NCBI RefSeq assembly: GCF_004827385.1
Contig: NZ_SRXN01000018.1
Coordinates: forward strand, 1-64,000
Direction of reading: 5' to 3'
DNA length: 64,000 bases
Source: Ensifer sp. MPMI2T
Lineage (GTDB): Bacteria > Pseudomonadota > Alphaproteobacteria > Rhizobiales > Rhizobiaceae
Both the position numbers and the translations under genes were made by a program. Shown here in pieces: positions 54,676 through 63,636 of this stretch (the stretch's first letter is position 1; every line of letters begins with the position of its first letter). The notes under the pieces are model-generated. The model did not search any database, had not been told where the DNA came from, and was given only the letters and a program-made list of their open reading frames with translations.

Positions 54676-56877
54676 CTAGCTGACCTCCGGAAGCCCGTTG
54701 ATCAGCTTGTCAAGCGTGATCGGATATTTGCGTACCCTCACGCCGGTCGCGTTGTAGATGGCGTTCGCGACAGCCGCGGCAACACCGCAAAGGCCGAGCT
54801 CGGCGATCCCCTTGGCCTTCATCGGCGACGACATCGGATCGCTCTCATCGAGGAAGATGACCTCCTGGTGCGGGATGTCGGCATGCACCGGTACCTCGTA
54901 GGCGGCGAGGTCGTGGTTGACGAAAAATCCGCGCTCCGTGTCAACGACGAGCTCTTCCGACAAGGCCCCGCCAACGCCCATAGTCATCGCTCCGATCACC
55001 TGACTGCGTGCGGTGATCGGATTGAGGATGCGGCCGGCGCCGCAGACCGCCAGCATTCGCCGGATTCGCGTCTCACCAGTTGCAACATCGACTCCGACCT
55101 CGACGAAATGGGCACCGAAGGTGGACTGTTGATGGGTCTTGTCGAGATCGCCAAACTCGATGCGGTCCTCTGCCACGAGCGCTTCATCGCTTGCTGCTTG
55201 CGCTAGTGGCATACGGCGGTCGCCGGCGCGGACTTCGCCCCCGGAAAAGGTCAGTTCATCGGGGCTGTTGAAGCCGAGCTTCTGCGCCACCGCCTCCCGT
55301 AGCTTGACGCAGGCGGCATAAACGCCCGCCGTCGAGCAGTTTCCTCCGAACTGCCCGCCCGAGCCCGAGGAAACAGGGAAGCGGGAGTCGCCGAGGCTGA
55401 CGGCAACCTTGTCAACTGGGACACCGAGCATTTCCGCAGCCGTCTGGGCGATGATCGTGTAGCTGCCCGTGCCGATGTCGGTCATGTCGGTCTCCACCGT
55501 GACGATGCCCTCACGGTCGAGGCGGACACGAGCTCCGGAGGGAACGAGGAGATTGTTGCGGAAGGCCGAGGCGACCCCCATGCCGACCAGCCAGTTTCCT
55601 TCGCGCCTGCCGCCCGGTTGCTTGCTTCGGTCCTGCCAGCCGAAGCGTTCCGCGCCGGTGCGCAGACAGCCGACGAGATTGCGGTGGGAGAATGGCCTCT
55701 CCGGCTTCTCGGGATCGACCTGAGTGTCGTTGATGATCCGAAAGTCGACCGGGTCTCGGCCGAGCCTTTCCGCCATCTCGTCGATCGCGATTTCCAGGGC
55801 CATCATGCCCGGCGCCTCGCCCGGAGCGCGCATGGCGTTTCCTTCCGGCAGATCGAGCGTGGCAAGCCGCGTGGCGGTCATTCGGTTCGCGCCGGCATAA
55901 AGCAGCCGCGTCTGCTGAACGGCCACTTCGGGGCCTCCGCCAGGGAGATCGCCCGACCAGCTCTCATGCGCAATCGCCGTGATCCTTCCGTCGCGCTCCG
56001 CGCCGATGCGGATCCTCTGGATCGTCGCCGGGCGATGAGTGGTATTGTTCATCAGGAAGGGACGGGGGAGAGCGACCTTCACCGGACGTTTGGCTTCGCG
56101 CGCGGCAAGCGCCGCGAGCACCGCGTCTGCACGCAAGAACAGCTTGCAGCCGAAACCGCCGCCGATGAAGGGCGACATGATGTGGACCTTCTCCTTGTCG
56201 ATCCCGAGGGTCGTCGCAAGATCGGTCCGCCACCAGTCTATCATCTGGCTTGACGTCCAGACCGTCAGTTCATCGCCGTTCCACGCGGCAATAGAGGCGT
56301 GAGGCTCCATCATCGCATGCGATTGATCCGGCGTGGTGTAGGTTTGGTCGAATTTAACGGCTGCGGTCTCGAAGGCGGCATCAAAGTCGCCCGCGGCGGA
56401 GTCCGGTTCGCCTTCCTCCGGCTTGACGGCGGTGTCCTTCGCAGCCTCCAGATCGAATGCGCCTTTCTCCTCGGCGTAGTCGACCTTGACGAGCGCGGCG
56501 GCAGCGCGGGCCTCTTCGAAAGTTTCCGCGACAACCACCGCGATCGCCTGGTGGTAGTGCTGGATCTCCGTGCCGCCGAAGAGCTTGGCGGTGTTGTATT
56601 TGCCCTTCTTCAGGTCCCCTATGCCGTCGGAGGTGACGACCGCGAGCACACCAGGCGCGTTTCTTGCGGCGGAGACGTCCATGGACCTGATCCGGCCCTT
56701 GGCGATTGCCGAACCGACGATATAGCCATAGACGTAGCGGCCGTTCGAATCATGCCATTCGTAGGCATAGACCGCGCGGCCCGTTGTCTTGAGCGGGCCG
56801 TCGATACGATGGATGCGCTGGCCGACGACCTTGCCTTGGTCGATCGGGTTCGTCATTGCAGGTGTATCGAATCTCAT
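54676..56877 (-). CDS. paoC: Aldehyde oxidoreductase molybdenum subunit PaoC
   Basis: A 733-residue molybdopterin-binding subunit (E. coli PaoC is 732). It carries the xanthine dehydrogenase fold: HRIDGPLKTTGRAVYAYEWH at the start, SPFIGGGFGCKLFLRADAVL at the cofactor pocket, and KGIAELGLCGVAAAV near the end, whose Glu (about 693) is the base catalyst. ATG 56877 follows the paoB stop by four bases with GAGGGGATGAGAGA ahead of it. It would oxidise a range of aldehydes in the periplasm. Confidence 0.9.
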   Translation of the reverse strand: MRFDTPAMTNPIDQGKVVGQRIHRIDGPLKTTGRAVYAYEWHDSNGRYVYGYIVGSAIAKGRIRSMDVSAARNAPGVLAVVTSDGIGDLKKGKYNTAKLFGGTEIQHYHQAIAVVVAETFEEARAAAALVKVDYAEEKGAFDLEAAKDTAVKPEEGEPDSAAGDFDAAFETAAVKFDQTYTTPDQSHAMMEPHASIAAWNGDELTVWTSSQMIDWWRTDLATTLGIDKEKVHIMSPFIGGGFGCKLFLRADAVLAALAAREAKRPVKVALPRPFLMNNTTHRPATIQRIRIGAERDGRITAIAHESWSGDLPGGGPEVAVQQTRLLYAGANRMTATRLATLDLPEGNAMRAPGEAPGMMALEIAIDEMAERLGRDPVDFRIINDTQVDPEKPERPFSHRNLVGCLRTGAERFGWQDRSKQPGGRREGNWLVGMGVASAFRNNLLVPSGARVRLDREGIVTVETDMTDIGTGSYTIIAQTAAEMLGVPVDKVAVSLGDSRFPVSSGSGGQFGGNCSTAGVYAACVKLREAVAQKLGFNSPDELTFSGGEVRAGDRRMPLAQAASDEALVAEDRIEFGDLDKTHQQSTFGAHFVEVGVDVATGETRIRRMLAVCGAGRILNPITARSQVIGAMTMGVGGALSEELVVDTERGFFVNHDLAAYEVPVHADIPHQEVIFLDESDPMSSPMKAKGIAELGLCGVAAAVANAIYNATGVRVRKYPITLDKLINGLPEVS

Positions 56878-56881
56878 TCTC

Positions 56882-57832
56882 TCATCCCCTCGCTTCGGCA
56901 AGAACGGCGCTCAGCGTGCGTTCGACGAGCGCCATCTTGAAGGCGTTCTGTTCCGTCGGGCGGGCGTTCGCGAGAAGCTTGGCGGTGACCGCCCTTGCTC
57001 CGTTCGGAAGCTCTCGCTCGGCCGCCTCGTCGCGCCAGGGTTTGGGTGCGATGCCACCGACAGCGACGCGGCCGGTCCCGTCCGGCAGAACCACCGCAGC
57101 TATGGAGACCAGTGCGAAGGCGTAGGAAGCGCGATCACGAACCTTCCGGTAGATGTGCTTACCGCTTAAAGGCTTCGGCAGGACGACCGCCGTGATCAGT
57201 TCGCCCCGCTCGAGGACGTGCTCGATGTGCGGCGTGTCACCGGGCAAGCGATGGAGATCGGCAATCGGGACGCTGCGCGTGGTGCCGTCGGAGCGAACCG
57301 TCTCGACAATCGCATCGAGGGCACGCATGGCGACCGCCATATCGCTCGGGTGGTTCGCGATACAGGCGTCGCTGACGCCAACGACCGCAAGCTGACGGCT
57401 GAAGCCGCTTAGCGCCGAGCAGCCGCTGCCGGGCTGCCTTTTGTTGCAGGGCTGGCTGGTATCGTAGAAATAAGGACAGCGCGTGCGTTGCAACAGGTTG
57501 CCGGCGGTCGTTGCCCTGTTGCGCAACTGTCCCGATGCTCCGGCGAGCAAGGCCCTTGCCAAGACCGCGTAGTCTCGGCGGATCCGCTCGTCGGCGGCAA
57601 GATCGGTATTGCGGACGAGGGCGCCGATCCTGAGACCGCCTTCCGGTGTCGGTTCGATCCTGTCCACACCCAGCCTGTTGACATCGATCAGATGCGTGGG
57701 CGTCTCGATCTCGAGCTTCATCAGGTCCAGGAGATTGGTGCCGCCGGCGATGAACTTCGCGCCGTCTGTGCTGGCTGCGGCCTTTGCAGCCGCTTCGATC
57801 GTGGAGGCGCGCTCGTAGCTGAAAGCTCTCAT
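56882..57832 (-). CDS. paoB: Aldehyde oxidoreductase FAD subunit PaoB
   Basis: A 316-residue FAD-binding subunit. The FAD motif is [20 protein letters not shown], and the C-terminal domain holds [17 protein letters not shown]. An insert with [20 protein letters not shown], then CSALSG and SDACIAN, provides four Cys for the extra [4Fe-4S] cluster known in PaoB. ATG 57832 overlaps the paoA stop by four bases. It passes electrons between the molybdenum and iron-sulfur subunits. Confidence 0.9.
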   Translation of the reverse strand: MRAFSYERASTIEAAAKAAASTDGAKFIAGGTNLLDLMKLEIETPTHLIDVNRLGVDRIEPTPEGGLRIGALVRNTDLAADERIRRDYAVLARALLAGASGQLRNRATTAGNLLQRTRCPYFYDTSQPCNKRQPGSGCSALSGFSRQLAVVGVSDACIANHPSDMAVAMRALDAIVETVRSDGTTRSVPIADLHRLPGDTPHIEHVLERGELITAVVLPKPLSGKHIYRKVRDRASYAFALVSIAAVVLPDGTGRVAVGGIAPKPWRDEAAERELPNGARAVTAKLLANARPTEQNAFKMALVERTLSAVLAEARG

Positions 57833-58464
57833 GCCTTCCTCCCTGCAATTTCGGTGATCGCCTCGACGATGTTCGAATAGGCGCCGCAACGACAGATGTT
57901 GCCGCTCATGCGCTCCCGGATCTCGGCGGGCGTGACCTCGGCGGGCGCGAGTAGATCGCCCGTCACATGGCTCGGAATATTGGCCTTGATCTCCTCAAGC
58001 ATGGCGACAGAGGAACAGATCTGACCGGGCGTGCAGTAGCCACACTGGAAACCGTCATGCTCGACGAAGGCGGCCTGCATCGGATGGAGGCTACCGGGCT
58101 GGCCCAAGCCCTCGATCGTCGTGATGTCTTCACCCTCATGCATCACGGCGAGCGTCAGGCATGCGTTGACGCGGCGCCCATCGGCGAGGACCGTGCAAGC
58201 GCCGCATTGTCCGTGGTCGCATCCCTTCTTTGTGCCGGTGAGATGCAGATGCTCCCGGAGTGCATCGAGCAGCGTCGTTCGGTTGTCGAGCTGAAGTTCT
58301 CGGCGCTCGCCATTCACCGTAAAGGAGATTTTCGTGCTTTGCGATGCGGCGGCGGTACTTGTCTGGAAGTGGCTGAGCGAGGCTGTGCTCGCCACCGTGA
58401 CGGTAGCAGCGGAGGCGACCAGCAGGTCGCGCCGCGAGATTTCAAGTGCGCCAGGACTTTGCAT
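57829..58464 (-). CDS. paoA: Aldehyde oxidoreductase iron-sulfur subunit PaoA
   Basis: A 211-residue [2Fe-2S] subunit. The N-terminus has a Tat signal ([17 protein letters not shown]), so the folded complex is exported. The clusters are held by [25 protein letters not shown] and CRCGAYSN. It is first of paoA-paoB-paoC. The molybdenum-insertion chaperone PaoD is not encoded nearby. No clear promoter is visible; a GGAACGTTCC palindrome lies near 58549. Confidence 0.9.
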   Translation of the reverse strand: MQSPGALEISRRDLLVASAATVTVASTASLSHFQTSTAAASQSTKISFTVNGERRELQLDNRTTLLDALREHLHLTGTKKGCDHGQCGACTVLADGRRVNACLTLAVMHEGEDITTIEGLGQPGSLHPMQAAFVEHDGFQCGYCTPGQICSSVAMLEEIKANIPSHVTGDLLAPAEVTPAEIRERMSGNICRCGAYSNIVEAITEIAGRKA

Positions 58465-58770
58465 ATCCAGCTCCAGTTCTCGATGATGAAGAGGTCAAGG
58501 ACGGTGCGCCTGCACTAGGGTCCGCGAACGCCAAACTGCGGAATTGGCGGGAACGTTCCTGCTGTCCGTGTGGCTGAGCTAGGGCACTGGATGGCTGCGA
58601 TTAGTAGGCGTTGGCCGATAGCCCTTATTGACCAGCTCGATAAATGCCGAGTTGTGACCGCGGTAAAGCACCGAGGGTTTCGTCCGCGCATGCGACCGCT
58701 GGGTCGCCTCCGTGGCCGTAGGGTATTCACAAGGCGCGCCGTTTGGCCTAAAGAGCGCGCAGGTAAAACT
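58465..58770. other. Divergent intergenic region upstream of queC
   Basis: Between paoA and the preQ1 aptamer. A 10-bp palindrome GGAACGTTCC lies near 58549. The segment from 58570 onward has open frames in several phases but no ribosome binding site or homology I recognise; promoters for both directions should be here. Confidence 0.4.
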
Positions 58771-58800
58771 CCGGTCGCAGCCTACCCGGTCAAAACAAGG
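58771..58800 (+). promoter_or_regulatory. preQ1-I riboswitch
   Basis: The RNA can form stem P1 from CCGG (58771-58774) and CCGG (58786-58789), with loop TCGCAG then CCTAC. The A-rich tail TCAAAACA (58790-58797) leads to AGG (58798-58800), which pairs with CCT in the loop to make the H-type pseudoknot. The pattern GGTCGCAG ... ACCC ... CAAAACAAGG is nearly that of the Thermoanaerobacter tengcongensis aptamer as I remember it. The pairing buries the queC Shine-Dalgarno (AAGGAC), so preQ1 would block translation. Confidence 0.88.
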
Positions 58801-58809
58801 ACACCTGTT

Positions 58810-59520
58810 ATGAAAACCATTGTGATCTGCTCCGGCGGATTGGATTCCGTTTCGCTCGCGCACAAGATCGCGGCGGAACACGAGCTTGTCGGCCTGCTGT
58901 CGTTCGACTACGGCCAACGGCATCGCAAAGAGCTGGATTTCGCCGCCGCCTGCGCTGAACGTCTCGGCGTCCCTCACCAGATTATCGATATCCGCGAAAT
59001 CGGGCGGCACCTGAGCGGTTCGGCATTGACCGACGATGTCGATGTGCCGGACGGGCATTACGCCGAGGAAACCATGAAGGTAACGGTCGTGCCGAACCGC
59101 AACGCCATCATGCTCGCGATTGCCTTCGGCGTTGCCGCGGCTCGCAAGGCTGATGCGGTGGCGACCGCCGTACATGGCGGCGACCACTTCATCTATCCCG
59201 ACTGTCGGCCGGGATTCATCGACGCGTTCCAGATGATGCAGCGCCACGCGCTGGAAGGTTATGCCGACGTCACGCTCTATGCGCCGTACGTCAACGTCTC
59301 CAAGGCTGAGATCGTTGCGGACGGTGCGAGAAACGGAACGCCCTTCGCCCAAACCTGGTCCTGCTACAAGGGCGGCGCGCGCCATTGCGGCCGTTGCGGC
59401 ACCTGCGTCGAACGACGCGAAGCCTTTCATCTGGCGGGCGTTGCCGATCCGACGGAATACGAGGATCCGGATTTCTGGGCTGCGGCTATAGGCGCCTTTT
59501 CCGCCGAGGAGGTGAAATAA
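58810..59520 (+). CDS. queC: 7-cyano-7-deazaguanine synthase QueC
   Basis: A 236-residue ATP-dependent enzyme converting 7-carboxy-7-deazaguanine and ammonia to preQ0, on the queuosine path. The PP-loop is SGGLDSVSLAH at 9-19; FDYGQRHRKEL and VPNRNAIMLAIAFGVAAARK are family blocks, and the zinc site is C-KGGARHCGRCGTC near 196-209. The start ATG lies seven bases after AAGGAC, which is part of the preQ1 riboswitch. First gene of queC-queD-queE. Confidence 0.95.
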   Translation: MKTIVICSGGLDSVSLAHKIAAEHELVGLLSFDYGQRHRKELDFAAACAERLGVPHQIIDIREIGRHLSGSALTDDVDVPDGHYAEETMKVTVVPNRNAIMLAIAFGVAAARKADAVATAVHGGDHFIYPDCRPGFIDAFQMMQRHALEGYADVTLYAPYVNVSKAEIVADGARNGTPFAQTWSCYKGGARHCGRCGTCVERREAFHLAGVADPTEYEDPDFWAAAIGAFSAEEVK

Positions 59521-59876
59521 TGTTCCGCATAACCAAGGAATTCCATTTCTCTGCCTCGCATCAACTGACGAGCCTGCCGCCCGAGCATCAGTGCGCCAGG
59601 CTGCACGGGCATAACTATGTCGTCGAGGTCGAGCTTTCGTCCAAAACATTGAACGAACACGGTTTCGTGCGCGACTATCATGAGCTCGCGCCGTTGAAGC
59701 GCTACATCGACGAGACCTTCGATCACCGGCATCTCAACGACGTTCTCGGCCACGACCGGGTGACGGCGGAGTGTCTGGCGCAGCACTTCTACGACTGGTG
59801 CAAGGCGCGGCTTCCGGAGACGACCGCGGTGCGGGTCAGCGAAACGGCGAAGACCTGGGCGGAATACCGGCCATGA
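59520..59876 (+). CDS. queD: 6-carboxytetrahydropterin synthase QueD
   Basis: A 118-residue enzyme that turns dihydroneopterin triphosphate into 6-carboxy-5,6,7,8-tetrahydropterin. Zinc ligands are His in FSASHQL and in [12 protein letters not shown]; the catalytic triad region includes [11 protein letters not shown]. Its ATG shares one base with the queC stop (TAATG), so it depends on queC translation and thus on the riboswitch. Confidence 0.93.
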   Translation: MFRITKEFHFSASHQLTSLPPEHQCARLHGHNYVVEVELSSKTLNEHGFVRDYHELAPLKRYIDETFDHRHLNDVLGHDRVTAECLAQHFYDWCKARLPETTAVRVSETAKTWAEYRP

Positions 59877-60610
59877 CCTCCGACAAATCCACCGAGATTC
59901 GCGTCAGTGAGATTTTCGGGCCGACGATACAGGGTGAGGGCGTGCTGATCGGCCTGCCGACGGTGTTTGTCAGGACTGGTGGGTGCGACTATCGCTGCTC
60001 CTGGTGTGACAGCCTGCACGCGGTCGACAGCCGCTATCGCGACGAATGGAAGGCGATGTCCACGGAAGATGCCTGGCAGGAGGTCGTGCGGCTCTCAGGC
60101 GGAAAGCCGCTTATGGTTTCGCTCTCCGGCGGCAATCCGGCCATCCAGCCGCTTGGCGAACTCATCGATCGCGGCCATCGCCAGGGCTATCGTTTTGCCC
60201 TCGAAACGCAGGGGTCGGTTGCCAGGGACTGGTTTTCCGATCTCGACGTGTTGGTGCTGAGTCCGAAGCCGCCGTCGAGTTCGATGGAAACGGATTGGCA
60301 GGCATTCGACGCGTGTCTGCGGGTGTCTGAGGGCAGGCCGCAAACCGTGCTGAAGATTGTGGTCTTCGACGAGGCGGACTACGCCTATGCCCGGGCCGCG
60401 GCCGCGCGTTATCCTCAGTTGCCCGTCTACCTGCAACCCGGCAACCACACACCGCCGCCCCCAGATGACGACAATGCGGCGATCGACATCGACGGCATAA
60501 TGGAACGCATGCTCTGGCTGGTCGCCAAGGTTACCGAGGACCGCTGGTTCGAGGCGCGCGTCCTGCCGCAACTGCATGTTCTGCTCTGGGGCAACAAGCG
60601 CGGCGTCTAA
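59873..60610 (+). CDS. queE: 7-carboxy-7-deazaguanine synthase QueE
   Basis: A 245-residue radical SAM enzyme making the deazaguanine ring. The [4Fe-4S] motif is [12 protein letters not shown] (CxxxCxxC) near 37-48, preceded by the family block [30 protein letters not shown] is the SAM-side loop. ATG 59873 overlaps the queD stop (ATGA). A RIME-like copy lies behind it. folE and other queuosine genes are not in the window. Confidence 0.94.
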   Translation: MTSDKSTEIRVSEIFGPTIQGEGVLIGLPTVFVRTGGCDYRCSWCDSLHAVDSRYRDEWKAMSTEDAWQEVVRLSGGKPLMVSLSGGNPAIQPLGELIDRGHRQGYRFALETQGSVARDWFSDLDVLVLSPKPPSSSMETDWQAFDACLRVSEGRPQTVLKIVVFDEADYAYARAAAARYPQLPVYLQPGNHTPPPPDDDNAAIDIDGIMERMLWLVAKVTEDRWFEARVLPQLHVLLWGNKRGV

Positions 60611-60638
60611 AGCAATTCCAGGAAAAGCGTGTGTGGCG

Positions 60639-60740
60639 CTACAGCGCCGCGCGTCTTATCAGACACGCAAAGGACGCTGTAACACTTTGAATTGCTGTAT
60701 GTTTTATCCTTAAATCGGCGACGATTTAAGGAACATGCAG
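60639..60740. repeat. RIME-like element, full copy, inverted
   Basis: CTACAGCGCCGCGCGTCTTA ... GACGCTGTAACACTTTGAATTG precedes CTGTATGTTTTATCCTTAAATCG ... GATTTAAGGAACATGCAG, the reverse order of 4696-4798. A partial extra unit (AGCAATTCCAGG) begins at 60611. It lies between queE and the convergent ABC transporter gene. Confidence 0.8.
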
Positions 60741-60806
60741 TAGGCAGTCCCCGCGCGGCGTCTTTGCGGCCAACGCAGCGCTGCACCGGCCGAAGCCGTA
60801 GCGCCA

Positions 60807-62612
60807 TCAAGGCGCCGCTAATTCCTTCTCGTGCACACTGCCGCCAAGGTGAATGGGTTTGAGGACGGGGCCTTCGGCGTCCTTCACGAGATGGATGACA
60901 CGGGAGAACAGAGGTCCATTCCTCGGCGTGCGGCCGATTTTGACGACGGCGGTATCGCGGAGGTCGTCCTCGAAGATGGATAGGGCTAGCTTCATCGCTT
61001 CCCCGTCCATCGTCTCGAGCGCCTCATCGATGATCACCCATCGCGGCCGATGGAGAACAAGCCGTGCGAAGGCGAGTGAACGTTGTTCGTCATCGCTGAG
61101 TTCGCGCTCCCAGCGCGCTTCGCGATCGAGCAGCGTGGTCAACTGATCAAGCCCGACTTTCGAAAGTGCCGCAACAAGGCTCGCATCCGAGAAGTCACCG
61201 GCACGTGGATAGGAAAGGGCGTTGCGCAGTTTGCCCCGCGGGAAGTAAGGGGAGCGCGGGATGAACGCGACCATCTCGCCAGCCGGCAATCCGACGCGCC
61301 CGCTTCCCCAGGGCCAAAGCCTCGCGAGCGCCCGGAAGAGCAGCGTCTTTCCGGCGCGGGGGTCGCCGCTGATGACGACGCGCTGACCCGGGCCGATTTC
61401 GATATGCGGTTCGGAAAGCCTGGTACGTCCGCTCGACGATGCGACCTCAAGATTGTCGAAGGTCAACTTGTTTGTGTCATTCGCGACGAACTCGATCCGT
61501 TTTTCCGCGTCGTGCAGGACGTCGGTCATGATCAGCGCGCGGCGGAACGCCGCCACGCGCAGAAGCGTCGCCCGCCAGTCGGCGATGGCGCTGATATTGG
61601 CGACGAACCATTTGAGCGACGTATGAACCTGATTGAAGGCGCCGACGGCCATCATCAGGCCGCCGAAGCTGATCTCGCCGGAAAAATAGACGGGCGCGGC
61701 GACCAGGATCGGCGCGACGACCGTGACCCAGCCATAGCCGTCCTGGACCCAGCCAAGATTGATCTGGGCACGGTAAATGTTGCGCATGGCACCGAGCACC
61801 GTCGCGAGATCGAGTTCCAGACGCCGCCGCTCGCCGGTCTCGCCCCCGGCAAGCGATATAGCATCGATGTGTTCGCTGACATGCATCAGCGAGAAACGCA
61901 GTTCCGCTTCGCGTGCGTAGCGTTCGCCGTTCAAGGCGATCAGCGGCCGCCCGACAAGCCAGCTCAGCCAAGATGCCGAGCCGGCGTAAAGGATCGCTGC
62001 CCAGACCATATAGCCCGGAATCTCGAGCGAGTAGCCGCCGATGTGGAAAACAAAACCTGCTGACAGCGCCCAGAGCACGCTCACGAAAGACGCAAGCAGG
62101 ATGGACGACTGCAGAAGGCCGAAACCAAGGTCGGTGGTAAGATCGGCAAGATGGCCGGCGTCTTCCTGCATTCTCTGGTCCGGATTGATGCCCATTGCGC
62201 CGGAGTTGGCAAGCCGGAAGGCGCGCAGCGGCCGCATCCATTCGTTGATCAGGTCGAGCGTCAGCCCCTCGCGCAGCCTCAATCGCACCATCTGGTTGAG
62301 CCATTGCTGCGTGACATTGAGCACCAACAGGCCACCGGCGATGAAGACAAAAACCAGGAGCTGATAGAAAAAGGCGTCGAGATCGCGCCGCTCGATCGCG
62401 TCAAAAAAGGGCCGGTTCCAGCGGTTGAGGATGATCTGTCCGACCGCCGTCGCGATGATGATCGCGAAGCTGCCGGCCGTTAGCCACAGGATTGTCTTCA
62501 GCAGCGGCGACGCCATGAAGGCGTGGCGCATCATGGCGAACTGGTCTCGGAGGGTCGTGCCCTCCGCGCCCGCGGGCTTGGATGCTGCGTTCGCTCCGGC
62601 TTGATTCGTCAT
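60807..62612 (-). CDS. BacA/YddA-type ABC transporter
   Basis: A 601-residue fused permease and ATPase of the SbmA_BacA/ABCD-like family. The membrane part contains LNRWNRPFFDAIERRDLDAF and MGINPDQRMQEDAGHLADLT, both diagnostic. The ATPase part has Walker A SGDPRAGKTLLFRALARLWP, a modified signature ELSDDEQRSLAFARLVL in place of LSGGQ, and Walker B RPRWVIIDEALETMD. Full-length relatives transport peptides, fatty-acyl or vitamin compounds; rhizobial BacA proper lacks the ATPase, so this is a paralogue. The substrate is unknown. Confidence 0.86.
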   Translation of the reverse strand: MTNQAGANAASKPAGAEGTTLRDQFAMMRHAFMASPLLKTILWLTAGSFAIIIATAVGQIILNRWNRPFFDAIERRDLDAFFYQLLVFVFIAGGLLVLNVTQQWLNQMVRLRLREGLTLDLINEWMRPLRAFRLANSGAMGINPDQRMQEDAGHLADLTTDLGFGLLQSSILLASFVSVLWALSAGFVFHIGGYSLEIPGYMVWAAILYAGSASWLSWLVGRPLIALNGERYAREAELRFSLMHVSEHIDAISLAGGETGERRRLELDLATVLGAMRNIYRAQINLGWVQDGYGWVTVVAPILVAAPVYFSGEISFGGLMMAVGAFNQVHTSLKWFVANISAIADWRATLLRVAAFRRALIMTDVLHDAEKRIEFVANDTNKLTFDNLEVASSSGRTRLSEPHIEIGPGQRVVISGDPRAGKTLLFRALARLWPWGSGRVGLPAGEMVAFIPRSPYFPRGKLRNALSYPRAGDFSDASLVAALSKVGLDQLTTLLDREARWERELSDDEQRSLAFARLVLHRPRWVIIDEALETMDGEAMKLALSIFEDDLRDTAVVKIGRTPRNGPLFSRVIHLVKDAEGPVLKPIHLGGSVHEKELAAP

Positions 62613-63131
62613 CTTCAGTTCCTTCCCTTCAGAAGGGGCAGTCCGCCAAAGTCGTTCGGGTGCCGCAGATAGGGCGATTGTCCAGAGCGGAGCACCACCA
62701 TCGGATTGGTGGATCTTGCGGCCGTACCTGGCTCGGCGACGGAAACAATTCCGCGGCGCACCATGTCCAACCGGCGGAGCCGGTTACAGGGATCGGCGGC
62801 AAGTGTCTGTTCTGTGAAGAACCGAGATATCCGGCCTCATTGCCGCCGTCGCGATGTCGCGTGCCGGTGCCGAGCAGCAGCCTGTGCAAAGCAAATATGC
62901 CACTGAAGATCTGGAGGTGCTGAAATGCAGTGAAACTAAAAACCCTCATGAGTCTCAGTTTATGGCGAACGGCGCCCACTGGAAACAGCGTTTTGAGGAG
63001 AGGGGCAGGATCTCGCCCCCGGCGGTTGGAAACCCGTGAGCGCTCAAATCGAGGTCCAAAGCATGATTGCATTCGGCTTTTGATGACGCAACGCGTGGCC
63101 GTTGCAGTGCGTTTCGCGGTATGGTGGCTTG
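62613..63131. other. Gene-free spacer
   Basis: About 520 bases between the divergent ABC transporter and XRE genes. Frames of up to 147 codons exist, but none has a ribosome binding site at a fitting distance or a family I recognise. A palindrome follows at 63132. Confidence 0.4.
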
Positions 63132-63155
63132 TTTATGTTACAGTGATGACATAAA
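63132..63155. promoter_or_regulatory. 7-bp inverted repeat, possible operator
   Basis: TTTATGT, ten bases, ACATAAA, the only AT-rich palindrome in the region, 84 bases before the XRE regulator start. It could be its own operator. Confidence 0.35.
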
Positions 63156-63238
63156 ACGTTACCGCCGTCGCTAAGGCGCGTGTCACCCCCCTCAACATCG
63201 AATTTACAAAAATTCAATGCCAAGAGAAGGAGACATTT

Positions 63239-63490
63239 ATGTCCATTTCACTAGAATGTTTTGACAACAAGCAAGCCGCAGCCGTCGTCAGCAACGACAT
63301 GGGCGCCCGTGTCCGGGCCGCTCGTGAGGCTGTCGGCTATAGCATCGAAGACCTTGCTGTCACTTGTGGCCTCGCCAACGTCGAAATCAGTGAGATTGAA
63401 AGTGGCCTGGATACCAATCCGGCAAAGCTGAAGCGTATTGCATCCGCGTTGCAAGTGCCGCTATCGGACTTCTTGACCGTGGAAATTTGA
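63239..63490 (+). CDS. Small XRE-family DNA-binding protein
   Basis: An 83-residue protein that is essentially one lambda-repressor-like helix-turn-helix: MGARVRAAREAVGYSIEDLA, then VTCGLANVEISEIESGLDTN and KLKRIASALQVPLSDFL. No effector domain is attached. AGAAGGAG is placed well before ATG 63239. Its target is unknown. It is a stand-alone gene, divergent from the transporter gene and convergent with the TetR-type gene. Confidence 0.85.
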   Translation: MSISLECFDNKQAAAVVSNDMGARVRAAREAVGYSIEDLAVTCGLANVEISEIESGLDTNPAKLKRIASALQVPLSDFLTVEI

Positions 63491-63636
63491 CGGACAAGCC
63501 GACCGGTCCCGCCGCGCGGACCGGTCGGAAGGTCTTGTGGCTCTCTGCACGCCATTGACTTTATTCAGGTAATCCCGATCCTTCATCGCGCCCCGAGCAG
63601 CGGGCCGGGTTGTTCACCCAGCCGAGGGGTACTCGG

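Noticed and set aside
62930..63154. Possible 74-residue gene starting with GTG
   Set aside because: The nearest Shine-Dalgarno is too far from the GTG, and the frame runs through the AT-rich palindrome at 63132.
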